From Symsagittifera roscoffensis (Eukaryota > Xenacoelomorpha > Acoela > Convolutidae): a stretch of DNA of 60,000 nucleotides. A program made the position numbers and the translations under genes. A model generated the notes under the pieces. That model did no database searches, had not been told where the DNA came from, and saw only the letters and a list, made by a program, of their open reading frames with translations. Shown here one piece after another: positions 12,039 to 22,698 of this stretch (positions are counted from its first letter, which is position 1; every line of letters starts with the position of its first letter). The stretch is taken from contig NC_087063.1 of the NCBI RefSeq assembly GCF_963678635.1, positions 43,850,759-43,910,758 on the forward strand. The letters run 5' to 3'.

Positions 12039-13017
12039 CTCCTTTTTAAATACTTGTCCACTTTTTCTCATTTTTTAATGCTCACTATTTTAAAAGGGCG
12101 GCGAATAATAAAACGTCCCTTTTAACTTTAACTTGAAACAAAATGAATAAATATTTAGCAGTCTTGCCGGCTGCACTGAAATTCTCCTTACTTTGATTAA
12201 GCAGAGATGCACCTGCAATATGATGCATCAGAGAGAGTTATATGAATTTTTAATCAGATAAAACTGAAGGCTGCGGTTTTAATCAAAGGGGACTAATAAG
12301 TTAAAGATATTTGATTTTTGAAAAAATCAAATAGAAACTAGTTGAAAATTCCCTTATAAGAAAGGGAGAACAAAGGAGCAGGTGAAACCTGAATAATTAA
12401 AGAATAAATCAGCCGCTGGTTTATGCTTACGAGCAAAAGGACTGGCCTGAAATCTTCGCTGTTTCATTTTGAGTCAGATCTCTTCAGTCAGATCTTTTTA
12501 AAATAAATAATTTTTCTTTTTTGCCTTTACAATAAAATTAAACTAGCCTTTTTTCACAAAAAAAAATAGAGAATAAATTCTCATTTAAAGTTCGAAAAAT
12601 TTATAAATCGAGATACTCGAGATACCCCACAGTTGAGGAAGTCTGGACTACAAGTATCCAAAGGACTACGGCAAAGACGATACTGACGACCAAACCAGAA
12701 GTGCCGAAGTGGACACAATCAAGGGCGACCCATACATACTAATCAGCCATCGACCTTAGTAAGAAGATAAAAATTTGATGAACAAAATAAGATTAGCTCA
12801 ACCTCCCCTCATAGGTATATTTGCTTAAGCTGTTCGAATCGTTTATATAATCTAATAACCCAGTGATTTGTATTTTAACCAACTAATTAATTCATACCGT
12901 TTCTAACTATTGTTTCTACTCTAACTTTTGTCAAGACAACTTGACGATCTAAGGTGAGACTTATAATTTAGGATAAAATTACTAAGCATTTAACCAGCAA
13001 TGAACGCTTAGTAAAAC
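12039..13017 (+). repeat. 5' LTR (left end lost in assembly gap)
   Basis: Aligns base for base with 30145-31127, from 'CTCCTTTTTAAAT' to 'GAACGCTTAGTAAAA', with scattered substitutions and small indels. The first ~174 bases of the LTR, seen at the 3' end, fall in the N run. The right boundary is set by where the two copies diverge, directly before the candidate primer-binding site. Confidence 0.9.
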
Positions 13018-13035
13018 TGGTGCGACCGCAGCAGA
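13018..13035 (+). other. Candidate primer-binding site
   Basis: TGGTGCGACCGCAGCAGA begins immediately after the 5' LTR and starts with TGG, complementary to a tRNA CCA end. I cannot match it to a specific tRNA from memory. Confidence 0.55.
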
Positions 13036-13870
13036 GAATTACTCCTTAAGAAATTCCTTTTCCAACAAACTCGAGACAGCTTTTAAACTTCAAAAAATAT
13101 ATTAATATTAGGATCTGTGAGTATTTGTCAGATTAGTTTCCAACCTCAAAAAGCCAGAGACAATGGGTATCTTTCGTGGGTATCTTTCGATAGAAACACA
13201 ATTTCATTGTGTTCTACTTGACAGATATTCCTAGTAGGGTTCTTGCGATAAGTATCCCCTGCGCTAGCAGTCGCCCACGATATTCCTCCACCTCGAGGTC
13301 TATTATACGGCTTTCTAACTGACATTAGCTCATGAATTTAACTATTATCTATTATTATAATAATATATAAAATTTCTGAAAGAATCGTTCTCTGCTTAAG
13401 TCCGCTAATAAGATATACCCGTTTTGTCCAGTAATCCACTAAATTTATGCCGAAACTTCAGTTTAAAGTTATCATCACTAAAATTAACGAAATTCTGTAT
13501 TAAACTAAAGTGCTCAAAAACTTATTAAATATCTTCATTTTGTTTTTTCGAGGGACTTGAGTGGTCATATGTGCGATCTAGGAGTACCCTAAATAGTATG
13601 ATAAATTGAATTCTTCGTCACATTATCTCAAACCATCCACGCTTGTTGCTATTTATTCTAATCCTTCATCATTTCTCGAGGCTTATCCTCATTTTTTCTT
13701 AAACTAATTTTAATTCTATCCACCTTAACTTAACTTAAACCTAAAACATCCATCAGTAAAGCTACCAATTACTGAAACTAAGGAAAAAAACAAAAACCAC
13801 GGAGGAAGGAACGGATTTGGGTGTTTTTTAATAAATCATTGGTTTTTTATGACACAGTTTAAATATACAC
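13036..13870. other. Element leader, non-coding
   Basis: No coding frame seen. Contains a small direct repeat (GGGTATCTTTCG twice, near 13165). Probably the transcribed leader of the LTR element. Confidence 0.5.
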
Positions 13871-13928
13871 CTAATAAACAAAAAGAATACGCACTAAAAC
13901 CAATCTTAAACGTTAACCACATAACACC

Positions 13929-15180
13929 AAACACCAAGTTTTAGTTTCAGCTCAAAAATATCAGGTTTCACAACAAAAACTAAGTCTAAAACACTGACAC
14001 ATCCTTTTTATACTGATAAACTAGGTTTCATATGATAGCCGAAGCACTAAAAAATTGATTTTCACCAGCCAAAAATTTTGGTTTCAGTCTAGGTTTCAGT
14101 TATAGGGTCAAACGTTTCAGTTAAAATAAGTATAGTTTCCGGTCAAAATTTTAAGTTTCTGTAAACGGATTCGGGTAAAACAGCAAAAATTGAACTAGTC
14201 AAACCCAAATTTGGATTCCATAAGTCAAAAACCTGGTCTTAAATGGTAAGTTTTTGTTAGTTTCAGGTTTCAGAACACAAAAATTAAGTTTTTGGTCTCA
14301 AAATTGAGCTCCGAACGCTGAATTTTGACTTTCTAGAGAAAACTAACGGTGTTAAAACCCACCAAACCAGTTTTAAAATTTGGTTCTAAGGCTGAAACGT
14401 ACGTTTCAGAGTTAGTGTTTTTGATTTCAGACCCCAAAAATCTTGCTTCCCAAGTGAAATGTTTGTGAAATATTGACAGATAATAGGAATCCTTAATGCA
14501 CTAACCAATTTTTAAACTCAAAAAACTCCTAGAAGGTGTTAGTTTGAGCCCTCAAACTTATAGTTTCAGAAAACTAAAATCGTCGTTTTAGGCTAAAGTT
14601 CTTATCTTTTTGGCAATATTAGTGCTGGAATAAAAATTTATTAGAGAGACCAACCTAAATTTCCAATCTCAAAGCTCTAAAACCAAGTGGTCAAACCATA
14701 GTTTCAGTTCTAGAAATCATAGTTTCAGCCCCAAAAACTTAGGTTTCCGCATACAAATTTTTGATTTTGAAGTTACAAACTTGTTCCAAATTCTAATTTA
14801 CACTAGACCAGCTATCAAAAACCAACTTTTTATTTTCATGCATCGAGTTTGAGAGAGTTTAAGAGTTTTAGGTTTGAGATTTCAAAAACTAAGTTAAGAT
14901 ATCAAAAGATTCGGTTTTCTCGAATTTTTTGCTAGATAAAGCATAAACCAGGTATACTAAAGCTTTCAGACAGTTTTAAGTTTAAAAATCCCAACTTCAG
15001 CCACCATAGTTTCAGGTTTCAGATTATCGTTTCAGTCAAAAGTTTTTGAAAAAATTTTAACAAAAAAATTAAGTTTTGAGCCAATAATAACCCAAAACGG
15101 CATATAGTTATATTGTTAACCATACCAAAGGCATCAATAAAACTTCACTTGAACAAAGTTTCAGGTTTCAGTTAAGGTTT
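13929..15180 (+). repeat. Degenerate GTTTCAG-rich array in the leader
   Basis: GTTTCA occurs about 18 times on the plus strand in ~1.25 kb, usually as GTTTCAG and several times in tight pairs or triplets (GTTTCAGGTTTCAG near 14250, 15010 and 15160). The reverse complement TGAAAC occurs only about twice. Recurrent neighbours are CAAAAACT and CCAAAAAT. This looks like a decayed short tandem repeat of about 30-40 bases. No protein is encoded. Confidence 0.8.
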
Positions 15181-15383
15181 CAGCGAGTAAAAAACTTGAA
15201 AAACTTAGAAAAAAGTTAAAGAAAGTTTTTTTTTTCCAAAGAATTTTTTTTATTTTCTTATTTCATTATTAATATACTTTGTTAATATTCAATAATTCCT
15301 AGGAGGTTTTCATAACTCTAAAACATACTAATTAAATAGTACAACTTAGCTTAAGAAAAAGAAAACAAACATCGTAAAAATTA

Positions 15384-15659
15384 ATGTCAACACATTTTAA
15401 AATTGACGTCAGTACAATAAATTTAAAACTCAAATTAGGAAATAAAGTCTCTAACATCAAATGGTATATCACTAACAATGACAAAGATCATATTGGTATA
15501 CTAGCAAAACACCCTAACGACAATAAACACGAATTATACGTCTTGTTTCGACGCTATACTCCAGAAATTGACACAATTCTTCAGCAAATAAAAATACCAA
15601 ATAATATAATTTATATACTGCAAGAACGATTAATTGCTTCACTCCCGATTGTTTTTTGA
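15384..15659 (+). CDS. Small leader ORF, unknown function (first of a pair)
   Basis: An intact 91-residue frame starting at an ATG, upstream of gag in the large LTR element. Key features: an NLKLKLGNK segment, a WYITN motif and ILAKHP, followed by an LYVLFRRY stretch. It shows no signal peptide, membrane segment or metal-binding motif. A broken second copy lies 180 bases downstream (15839-15994), sharing FKI, NLxLKL, NK, WYITN and IL-KH, which shows the frame was once translated and duplicated in tandem. Length equals that of the MLV family after env (91 residues), but I see no clear identity with it. I do not recognise a family. It could be expressed from the full-length transcript; no dedicated promoter is visible. 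Confidence 0.6.
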   Translation: MSTHFKIDVSTINLKLKLGNKVSNIKWYITNNDKDHIGILAKHPNDNKHELYVLFRRYTPEIDTILQQIKIPNNIIYILQERLIASLPIVF

Positions 15660-15838
15660 TATCATCATCTAACCACCAACGAAAAGACTTGCATTTTAAT
15701 CATTTTTTATTAAAAACACAAATTTTTCCTCAACAAAGTTTAAATCATAACAAGTTCATAAGAAAAATTTAGATATTCCTTGTATTGTTTGTCATCACCT
15801 AGATAAATATTTATAACTCAAAAATGATGTAGAAAGCT

Positions 15839-15994
15839 ATGACAAACTTTTATAAAATAAATACAACAGCATTTAATTTAAACCTAAAATTGAAAAATAA
15901 ATCCACAAAAACTATTTGGTATATCACCAATTTCCAAAAGTATCAAATCACAATTTTGTCCAAACATATCCACACAAAAATATTCACGAACTAA
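15839..15994 (+). pseudogene. Truncated tandem copy of the leader ORF
   Basis: ATG at 15839, TAA at 15992: 51 residues matching the first half of the ORF at 15384 (FYKIN, NLNLKLKNK, WYITN, ILSKH). The second half is lost to a stop and drift. The downstream sequence has a TTATAAAAG box near 16038 and AATAAAA near 16078, which may or may not act as signals. Confidence 0.6.
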
Positions 15995-16199
15995 CTATTC
16001 TCTCCCGCAGCAATAACCCAGAGATAAATTCTATCTTATAAAAGCCTAAACAGCCCCATAGCACTGTTAATCTATCTAATAAAAATTTGTTTTCATTGAA
16101 CCCAGCAAATTTCACAGTAATTTAAGTACAATTAGTTCAGTCCTTACAATTGATAAGTACACAACACATCCAAACCCTTTGTCTATTGTTAACAAAACA

Positions 16200-17609
16200 T
16201 TGAGTGAATTAAACAAAGAAGGCAAACGTAGTAGCGTACCCAAATTTAGCTCTCGAAAAGCTTACCGGCTTAGGTACAAATGAAGATGCCAGAGATTTTC
16301 TTGATATAGTAGAGAAAAAGATAGCATTTTCCGTAGGCACTAGACCAGCAGACGCAGGTGACGAACAGGACGCATATGATAACCTTATTTGTGACCGCAG
16401 GTGACGAACAGGACAGAGAGCCTTATTTGGTTCAATATTAGGAGGTCCAGCCGCTCAATGGTATCAGGGATTAGCAGCAAACGTACCTTGGAATGAGATA
16501 AGAGATCAATTCATAGATAGATTCACTGATGATAAGGATAAGTATAGGAGACGAATAGAAGCAGAAAACATAAAAAGACAACCTGATGAATTCATTAAAA
16601 GCTGCATACATAGATTAAGCACCGCAGTAGACCGTGGATGGCCTAATCCAACTTTTAATGATGATCAAAGAACAGCAAAGAAGATGGAATTCTTTTTACG
16701 CGGTTTAAGCCCGCCAGGCTTGAAACAAAAGGCTCATCAATTCCTAATTGAGAATCCACCCGCAACATGGCAACAATTAAAAGATCATATTGTAACAAAA
16801 TTTAAGTTTTGCAGTAAGTAGTGAGTTTACTGGAACAGCTTCAAGTAGTGTTGATAATAAGTTGGAGATAGAAGGAATAAAGAATCAGCTTAAGAAGTTA
16901 ACAGGACTAATGAAAGATCATAAAATAAATGCAGCCTATAATCCAAATGAACCCAGAAATAAACAAAACCATACCCAATTTTGTAAATGGTGTCGTAGGT
17001 CAGGTCATACTATCAGTGCTTGTTATAAATACAGAGACCACAAAGATCAAAACAGAAAATCACCTCAGTATCGTGAAAAATTCTCAGACAATTATAAAAG
17101 GAGAATTAGGCCTCGAGAAGAAAATAGTTATAACAATCGATGCAATAGCTATAATCAGCGGAATAACAATACCAGACCATATTCTCCATATCCTAGATAT
17201 CCTAGACAGTTTAATAATAGAACAAATAGTTTCGATAGATCTCGATCTCAAAGTTTTGGATCAAGAGATAGAAATTTCAATAACAGATTTAGCGATCAAA
17301 ATAACCCAAATCAATATAATACTTACAACACAACCTCAAATAACTAAAATCAAAATAGGAACAGAAGCAATTCTATACCCGATCGAAATAGAAGATCATT
17401 TTCACAAGACAATTATCGAACACGATACCAAAACAGACCTCACGAAAATAAACTCCCATCCTACAATAACCAAGCAAGATCCCTAGGTGATTCAAAACCA
17501 TCCTCCAGAGAAAATAGTCGAGACAGAAACCCTAAAGTACCATTTAGTGAGAATAAAATCCATGGCTATTACAGCGATGACGAAGGCGAAGAACTTACTT
17601 TAAACTAGA
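16200..17609 (+). pseudogene. gag: gag of the large LTR element (capsid and nucleocapsid), broken
   Basis: Structural protein that would form the intracellular particle. Frame pieces from about 16230 to 16820 read as a retrotransposon gag: GTNEDARDFLDIVEK, then GPAAQWYQGL, then RRRIEAENIKRQ, VDRGWP and LKQKAHQFLIENP. After a frameshift near 16810, the frame from 16862 carries one CCHC zinc knuckle (C-KWC-RRSGHT-ISAC) followed by a long Arg/Asn/Gln-rich tail, interrupted by a stop at 17345 and ending at about 17609. A stop near 16405 lies in a short tandem duplication (the 18-mer at 16354 and 16397). The N terminus has no clean ATG in frame. Protease follows in a different frame. Confidence 0.85.
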
Positions 17610-17637
17610 ACAGTCTCCGCAAGATAAAAAGTCACAA

Positions 17638-18432
17638 ATGTATACTAATCTATATCAACATCCCGTCGGAGACAAAAATAAAAATAACGGCCTTAAAACC
17701 CAATTTTTAGTAGAAACTGGAGCAACTTGTTTGCTGTTAAATTATGATACCTATTTAGAATACGCAAAAATACAAAAGTTGACACTTACTGAAGCACAAT
17801 CCAAAACATTTGCTGTTAGCGGACAAAAACTCACACTCTTAGGATATACAAATTTTAACGCTAGTTTTGACAGTAGAGGTGATTATTTTGTAACAATTCG
17901 AGCATGGTTTGCGGCCAAAGACGGATGTAAACTTAATATATTAGGTATGGATTTTCTCTCTAATTCAACTAAATCGATTGAAATTTCAACACCAAAACTA
18001 GAACCTAAAAAGTATCCAGGAGTATCAGTCGCTATCAGCAACATAAAAAGCAAAAACAATCCATTTATAAGTAGTTATCAAAATGTACTTTTGGACCAAA
18101 CTATAACTTCAGCACCAAAGTCAACTCGTGTCATTTCAATATCCCCAGCTGACAAAGTTTTCAAAAAGGGAACATCGTTCAAACTTGATAAAGACCTACA
18201 ACAAAAAGGAATATACACTTATAACACATATTGTAATCATGACAAAAAAACGTTAACTATAATGTTAAACAATCCTAAACAATCGAAGTTCATTATATCC
18301 AAAAGTTCAATTGGACAAACTTTCGAGGACATTGAAACTGATTCAAAACAATCTACAGCGTCGCAGACAATATTGCTTTTATGGAAGTTTTGTTCAACAA
18401 AAACGAACATCTTGATCATATTTTTCATCTAA
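17638..18432 (+). pseudogene. pro: Retroviral-type aspartic protease region, catalytic Asp replaced
   Basis: This 264-codon frame from the ATG at 17638 contains FLVETGATCLLL (where the family has D-T-G-A/S) and, ~85 residues later, ILGMDF, the usual closing motif of gypsy proteases. Glu in place of the catalytic Asp should abolish or strongly reduce cleavage. The frame continues ~150 residues beyond the protease core into a Lys/Ser-rich linker, then shifts frame into 18381-18722. It would process the Gag-Pol polyprotein. It lies directly after gag and before RT, as in Ty3/gypsy elements. Confidence 0.8.
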
Positions 18433-18722
18433 GCGAGCAATCAAAAGATCAACTGTTCTTCAAAAATGCTTCAATTGGTGAAAATCATAAAAATTTAAAA
18501 AGGAAAAACAAAGAAATTTTGAAACAAAATGAACTAGATTATACTAATAAATACGAACTAGAAACAAATTTCAGCAAGGAATTGAAGGAGCTGAAACCCA
18601 AATCTGAACTCAACTCTAAAACACATTTTACAAATATACAAATTCATGAAGTCCAGAAAAAATTTGACCAGACAAAACAAGAGTTTCTAAAAAAAAATTT
18701 GACATTACTCACTCTGATGTAG
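18381..18722 (+). pseudogene. Protease-RT linker segment of pol
   Basis: A 113-codon Lys/Glu/Asn-rich frame with coiled-coil-like composition, between the protease and RT frames of the large element. It overlaps the end of the protease frame and stops just before the RT frame, so it is most simply part of pol displaced by frameshifts. No enzyme motif. Confidence 0.5.
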
Positions 18723-18745
18723 ACCAAAATCAATTACAAGACCTA

Positions 18746-19321
18746 ATGAATATGCTATTACAGGATAAAGACGTATATTCACATAATAAATACGACGTAG
18801 GACTAATAAAGCATAAATTCCATGTAAAGCTTTTACCAAACTCTGTTTTGACTAAACAAAGACCATCAAGAGTTTCATTGCATTACCAAGAAAAACTGAA
18901 TGACTTACTAGAACAACTATGTAAATCAGGAATAATTAGAGAAATGGGAAGTAATACCGAAATGGGATCAGAGTTTATAAACCCAATTATATTACTTCCA
19001 AAAGGGAAAATAGTCAAGCTCGTTATCGATGCGAGATACCTGAACTCAATAACTGACTTAAGTCGTTATTCATGGCCATTAGAACCAATAGGATCGCTCA
19101 TAACTAAGCTAAAAGGAAATTTTTTCACCACGAGTGATTTATGCTCAGCATACAATCAAGTACCTTTAGCAGAAGAAACCCAACAATTTTTAAGCTTTGT
19201 AATTGGATCAAAACAATACACTTCTAAACGAGGTCTTTTCGGATTATGTGGTCTACCAAATTTCTTCAGTAGAATAATGACAATACATTTTGCGCCCATA
19301 ATAAAAAAAATCAAGCAGTAA
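18746..19321 (+). pseudogene. pol: Reverse transcriptase N-terminal half, large LTR element
   Basis: RT of the Ty3/gypsy class. Visible blocks: KLLPNSVLTKQRPSRVS, then INPIILLPKGK, LVIDARYLNS, then TSDLCSAYNQVPL (block A catalytic Asp in S-D-L) and FGLCGLPNFFSRIM (block B). The frame ends at 19321, a few codons before the active-site YIDD, which is in the next frame. It would copy the element RNA into DNA inside the particle. Confidence 0.88.
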
Positions 19322-19947
19322 CCTATATAGACGATACAATAGTGCAAGCACAAACTGTAGATGAAATGTTCGACATCATTGCTACATACCATGACTTACT
19401 AAGACAATCAGGACTAAAAGCTCAACCAGAAAAAAAAACAAATTTTTTTTTGAGAAGAGAACAGTTTTTAGGACATGTAATAAGTAAAAATGGCATACAA
19501 CCAGTCAAGAAAAAGGTAGATGATCTCAAAGCTTTGAAATCGCCAGAGAAGAAAAGAGATGTAATGAGGTTGTTAGGTTGTTTAGGATTTTATAGTATGT
19601 ATATAAAGAATTTACATGTAGACTCGAAGCCTTTCTATGATTTAATACGGAATGATACAATTTTTAAATGGACACAAGATCATGAAAAACTATTTAACGA
19701 AATAAAAGAAAGAATTAGCGCAGATACAATTCTAGCAATACCAGACACAAGATATCCTTTCCATGTACATGTAGACTCATCATCAATAGGAATAGGTTCA
19801 ATATTGGTACAAGAATTCCCAGAAGGAAAACGTATTATATCCTTCAACTCAAGAGTATATAACAAAGAAGAACAAAAATTTCAACAACAGCTAGAGAGCT
19901 TTGCGGTGTCGTATCAGCTCTACAAACATACGAACACTATTTATTAG
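19322..19947 (+). pseudogene. pol: RT C-terminal half and RNase H start, large LTR element
   Basis: Continues RT one frame over: TYIDDTIV (active site) right at the start, then FLGHVIS and the thumb/connection (LLGCLGFYSMYIKN). From about 19755 it runs into RNase H with HVDSSSIGIGSILVQ (first catalytic Asp) and LESFAV (Glu). The frame stops at 19947; the next RNase H block (TDHEALIYL) is in another frame from about 19975. Confidence 0.88.
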
Positions 19948-20906
19948 GTTCACCACATCCAATATATCTCTATACTGATCACGAAGCTTTGATTTACCTT
20001 TGGGGAAGAAGAGGTAAACTCTCCCATAGATATTTTAGATACCAATTGGTTATATCAAAATTCCAAAATTTGAAAATTATTTGGACCAAAGGAAAAAATC
20101 TAGCATTCCCTGATATTTTAAGCAGAAATTTAACAACTAAAGATTTAGACAAACACCAATTAAAGGATAAGAAAATTCCCAAAGACATTTTATTCTACGA
20201 CAAAAATGGCTACGAGGAAAAATACTTCATAGTACATGGTACCGAAAAAGGACCCAGCGACGAATTTTTTCCTGTCATTAAACAAAATAAGAACGGTGTA
20301 ACTAGATTCAAAATAAACAACGACAAATTAATCAAAATACCCAAGGAAACAAAAAAAGAACAAATTTGCTCACTAACTGATATAAGTTCTTGCTTTATAC
20401 AAGGTTCAGCTATCAACCAAGTTAGAATGATTCAAAACAAAATACCAATTAATAATGCAATTGACGACGAATCAGATCATAACTATTCCGAATTGTCCTT
20501 CGAATTAAACACTAACCCAACCCAATTTGGGGATTATATGTCAAATTACGATATTGAAGAGCAGTCCGACCTCCTACACTTTGAAACAATTGACGAAAAA
20601 GATGAAGTAATTCAAGAATGTTTGCTAAACGATGAAATTGCATTATGTGAACAATTAACCAATAAACTAGAATTTAAAAAAATTGCAACCAAACTGCCTA
20701 ACGACACACTTACAAACAAGGATAACCTTACTCAGATAATCAATAGTTTCAACAACCTAGGAAAAAATATAAATTTAAACACGGAACTTATTGCCAAAGA
20801 ACAAGACACCGATGCAGTCATAAAAATCGTAAAAGAATTAGTAAGAAACAAAAACAAAGTCTCAAAAAATATACATTATAGACAATCAAAAGTTTCATCT
20901 TCATAG
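19948..20906 (+). pseudogene. pol: RNase H end and linker to integrase, large LTR element
   Basis: Begins with RNase H blocks YLYTDHEALIYL and WTKGKNLAFPDILSR (the GKxNxxADxLSR-type block). The remaining ~240 residues are acidic and Asn-rich, with no motif that I recognise, and form an unusually long spacer before the integrase. Stop at 20906. Confidence 0.75.
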
Positions 20907-21024
20907 CTAAACAAATTTGAAACAATATTATTAATAGGAAATATTCTTTGCATCGAACAAACATCAGATAAACCCGAAAAGAAAGAAATTAAAATTTGTG
21001 TACCTATGTCATTTTTTATAAAAA

Positions 21025-22190
21025 ACATTTGAATTGGCCCATACAGATCAGTTAGCAGGTCATGTAGGAAAAGACAAAACCATTGCGAATATAAAACAAT
21101 TTTTCTTTTGGCCAGGCATGTATAAATGGATAACCCAGTTAATGTTAATAGCAGGGTGTCTTGACTTTCAAAAAAATCAACACAAACGTCACGATCTTAA
21201 CCAAGCACCCTCAGAAAAATGGACGGATACAGTACCTTTCCCGTTTCATACTGTACACATAGATCATAAGGGACCAATTAATCCTACATCAAACGGAAAG
21301 AAACACTGTTTAGTTGTGGTAGATCCATTTTCTCGATTCCTCCAAGTATATCCAGTAGCTAACACTACCGCATTTGAAACAATAAAAACTTTTAAAATAT
21401 TTATTCTCACATTTGGTATTCCACAAAAACTAGTTTATGATAAAGGAACAGCTTTTATGAACGAAGATTTTACTAGTTGGCTTCAAGAACTAGGAATAAC
21501 ACATGCTCCCAGAACCGCATGTTCACCATGGACAAATGATAAAATGGAAATACAAAACAAACATCTAGGAACACATTTTGGAATTTTCTTTGATCAAGCA
21601 AAGGGAAATTGGAGTGATCTATCTGCGAAATTCACTTTCGCTCATAACACCTCAAATACCATTTTCCTTAACGCTAGGGTTACTTCGAAACTCAGAATTA
21701 ACGTGCAACTCTGAATTCTGTGCAAGTCTCCCATTACACAGACATTCTTTACAAACATCATCAGATAAAGCTATACAACCATTATTAAAACCAAAAATTA
21801 ACATTTCACTACTTATCCGAGAAAACCAATTTAAATACATCTATAAAACAACTTACAAGAAAAGTCTTGAAAACAACGCCAAAATCCACAAATATTGAAA
21901 CAAATATAAATTAGGAAAACCCTTAGAAATATGTCAAAAAGTACTTATGGAAAACCATTCCATAGAAGATGGCAAATCAAAAAAAATGCAAGAACTACGA
22001 TCAGGCCCATATACGGTAACAAATAAAGTAACGAATGTAAACTATGAGATACAACTAGATTCAGATCAAACTATAAAAACACAGCTCATAGAAACCATCT
22101 AATTGAATACTTTCCCATTGAAGAAAAAGCAAAGGAACTGGTGAATGACTATGTTTTAAAAGACCAGTCCTATAAAACCATTCTGATCTA
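21025..22190 (+). pseudogene. pol: Integrase, large LTR element
   Basis: DDE integrase that would insert element DNA into the host genome. The zinc-binding region shows H and H (AHTDQLAGHVGK) but only one Cys of the CxxC pair (GCLDFQ). The core has HIDHKGP and VVDPFSR (first Asp region), YDKGTAF (second Asp) and NDKMEIQNK (Glu). After a frameshift near 21700, a GPY/F-like module (RSGPYTVTNKV) appears at about 22000. The GPY/F module is typical of a subset of Ty3/gypsy integrases. Several frameshifts and a lost zinc ligand make it non-functional. Confidence 0.85.
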
Positions 22191-22609
22191 ATGAAATCAA
22201 GGAATAAAATTGTCACTACACCACTCACCAACAAATCATTTCAAAACCAAATGGGTTCATCAGAATATTTACCAGTCGAAACACACCATAGACGAGAAAA
22301 TAATATAAAACTACATGAAACTGAGCAAGAAAAACCTGAACGAATATTGACTCAGGATTTCAGGAGCACAACACAGAAACTATACAAATGCCACATACGC
22401 CAGGATTAGCTCAGAGAAGGTTAACCTCAACACCTCCTTATCCAAACGAGAGGAATGGTAATAATTTCAATGAAATGTCATATATACCATCTACATCAAG
22501 ACACAACCCCCAAAACGGACAGACATCTGTTCAAGCGGGCTCGACAAACGAAAGACTTCAGAGACCTCGGCGACAACCCAGCTTCTACCAAGCAGGATTC
22601 AACTAAAAA
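22191..22609 (+). pseudogene. Pol C-terminal tail, low complexity
   Basis: Two overlapping 72-codon frames (22191-22409 and 22388-22606), rich in Pro, Gln, Asn and Arg, follow the integrase and precede the env-like region. They read as a disordered tail of Pol split by a frameshift. No motif. Confidence 0.45.
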
Positions 22610-22698
22610 AATCTCTAATAGCCTTCACTAACTATAACCTAAAAACTCATCTTGTAATCTCCGGGTCATCAGTTTGGATACAAAAGATTATTCAAACT

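Noticed and set aside
16929-17486. 185-codon plus-strand frame, rich in Ile and Thr
   Set aside because: It overlaps the zinc-knuckle frame of gag in another frame, and its composition is that expected of the shifted Arg/Asn-rich codons.
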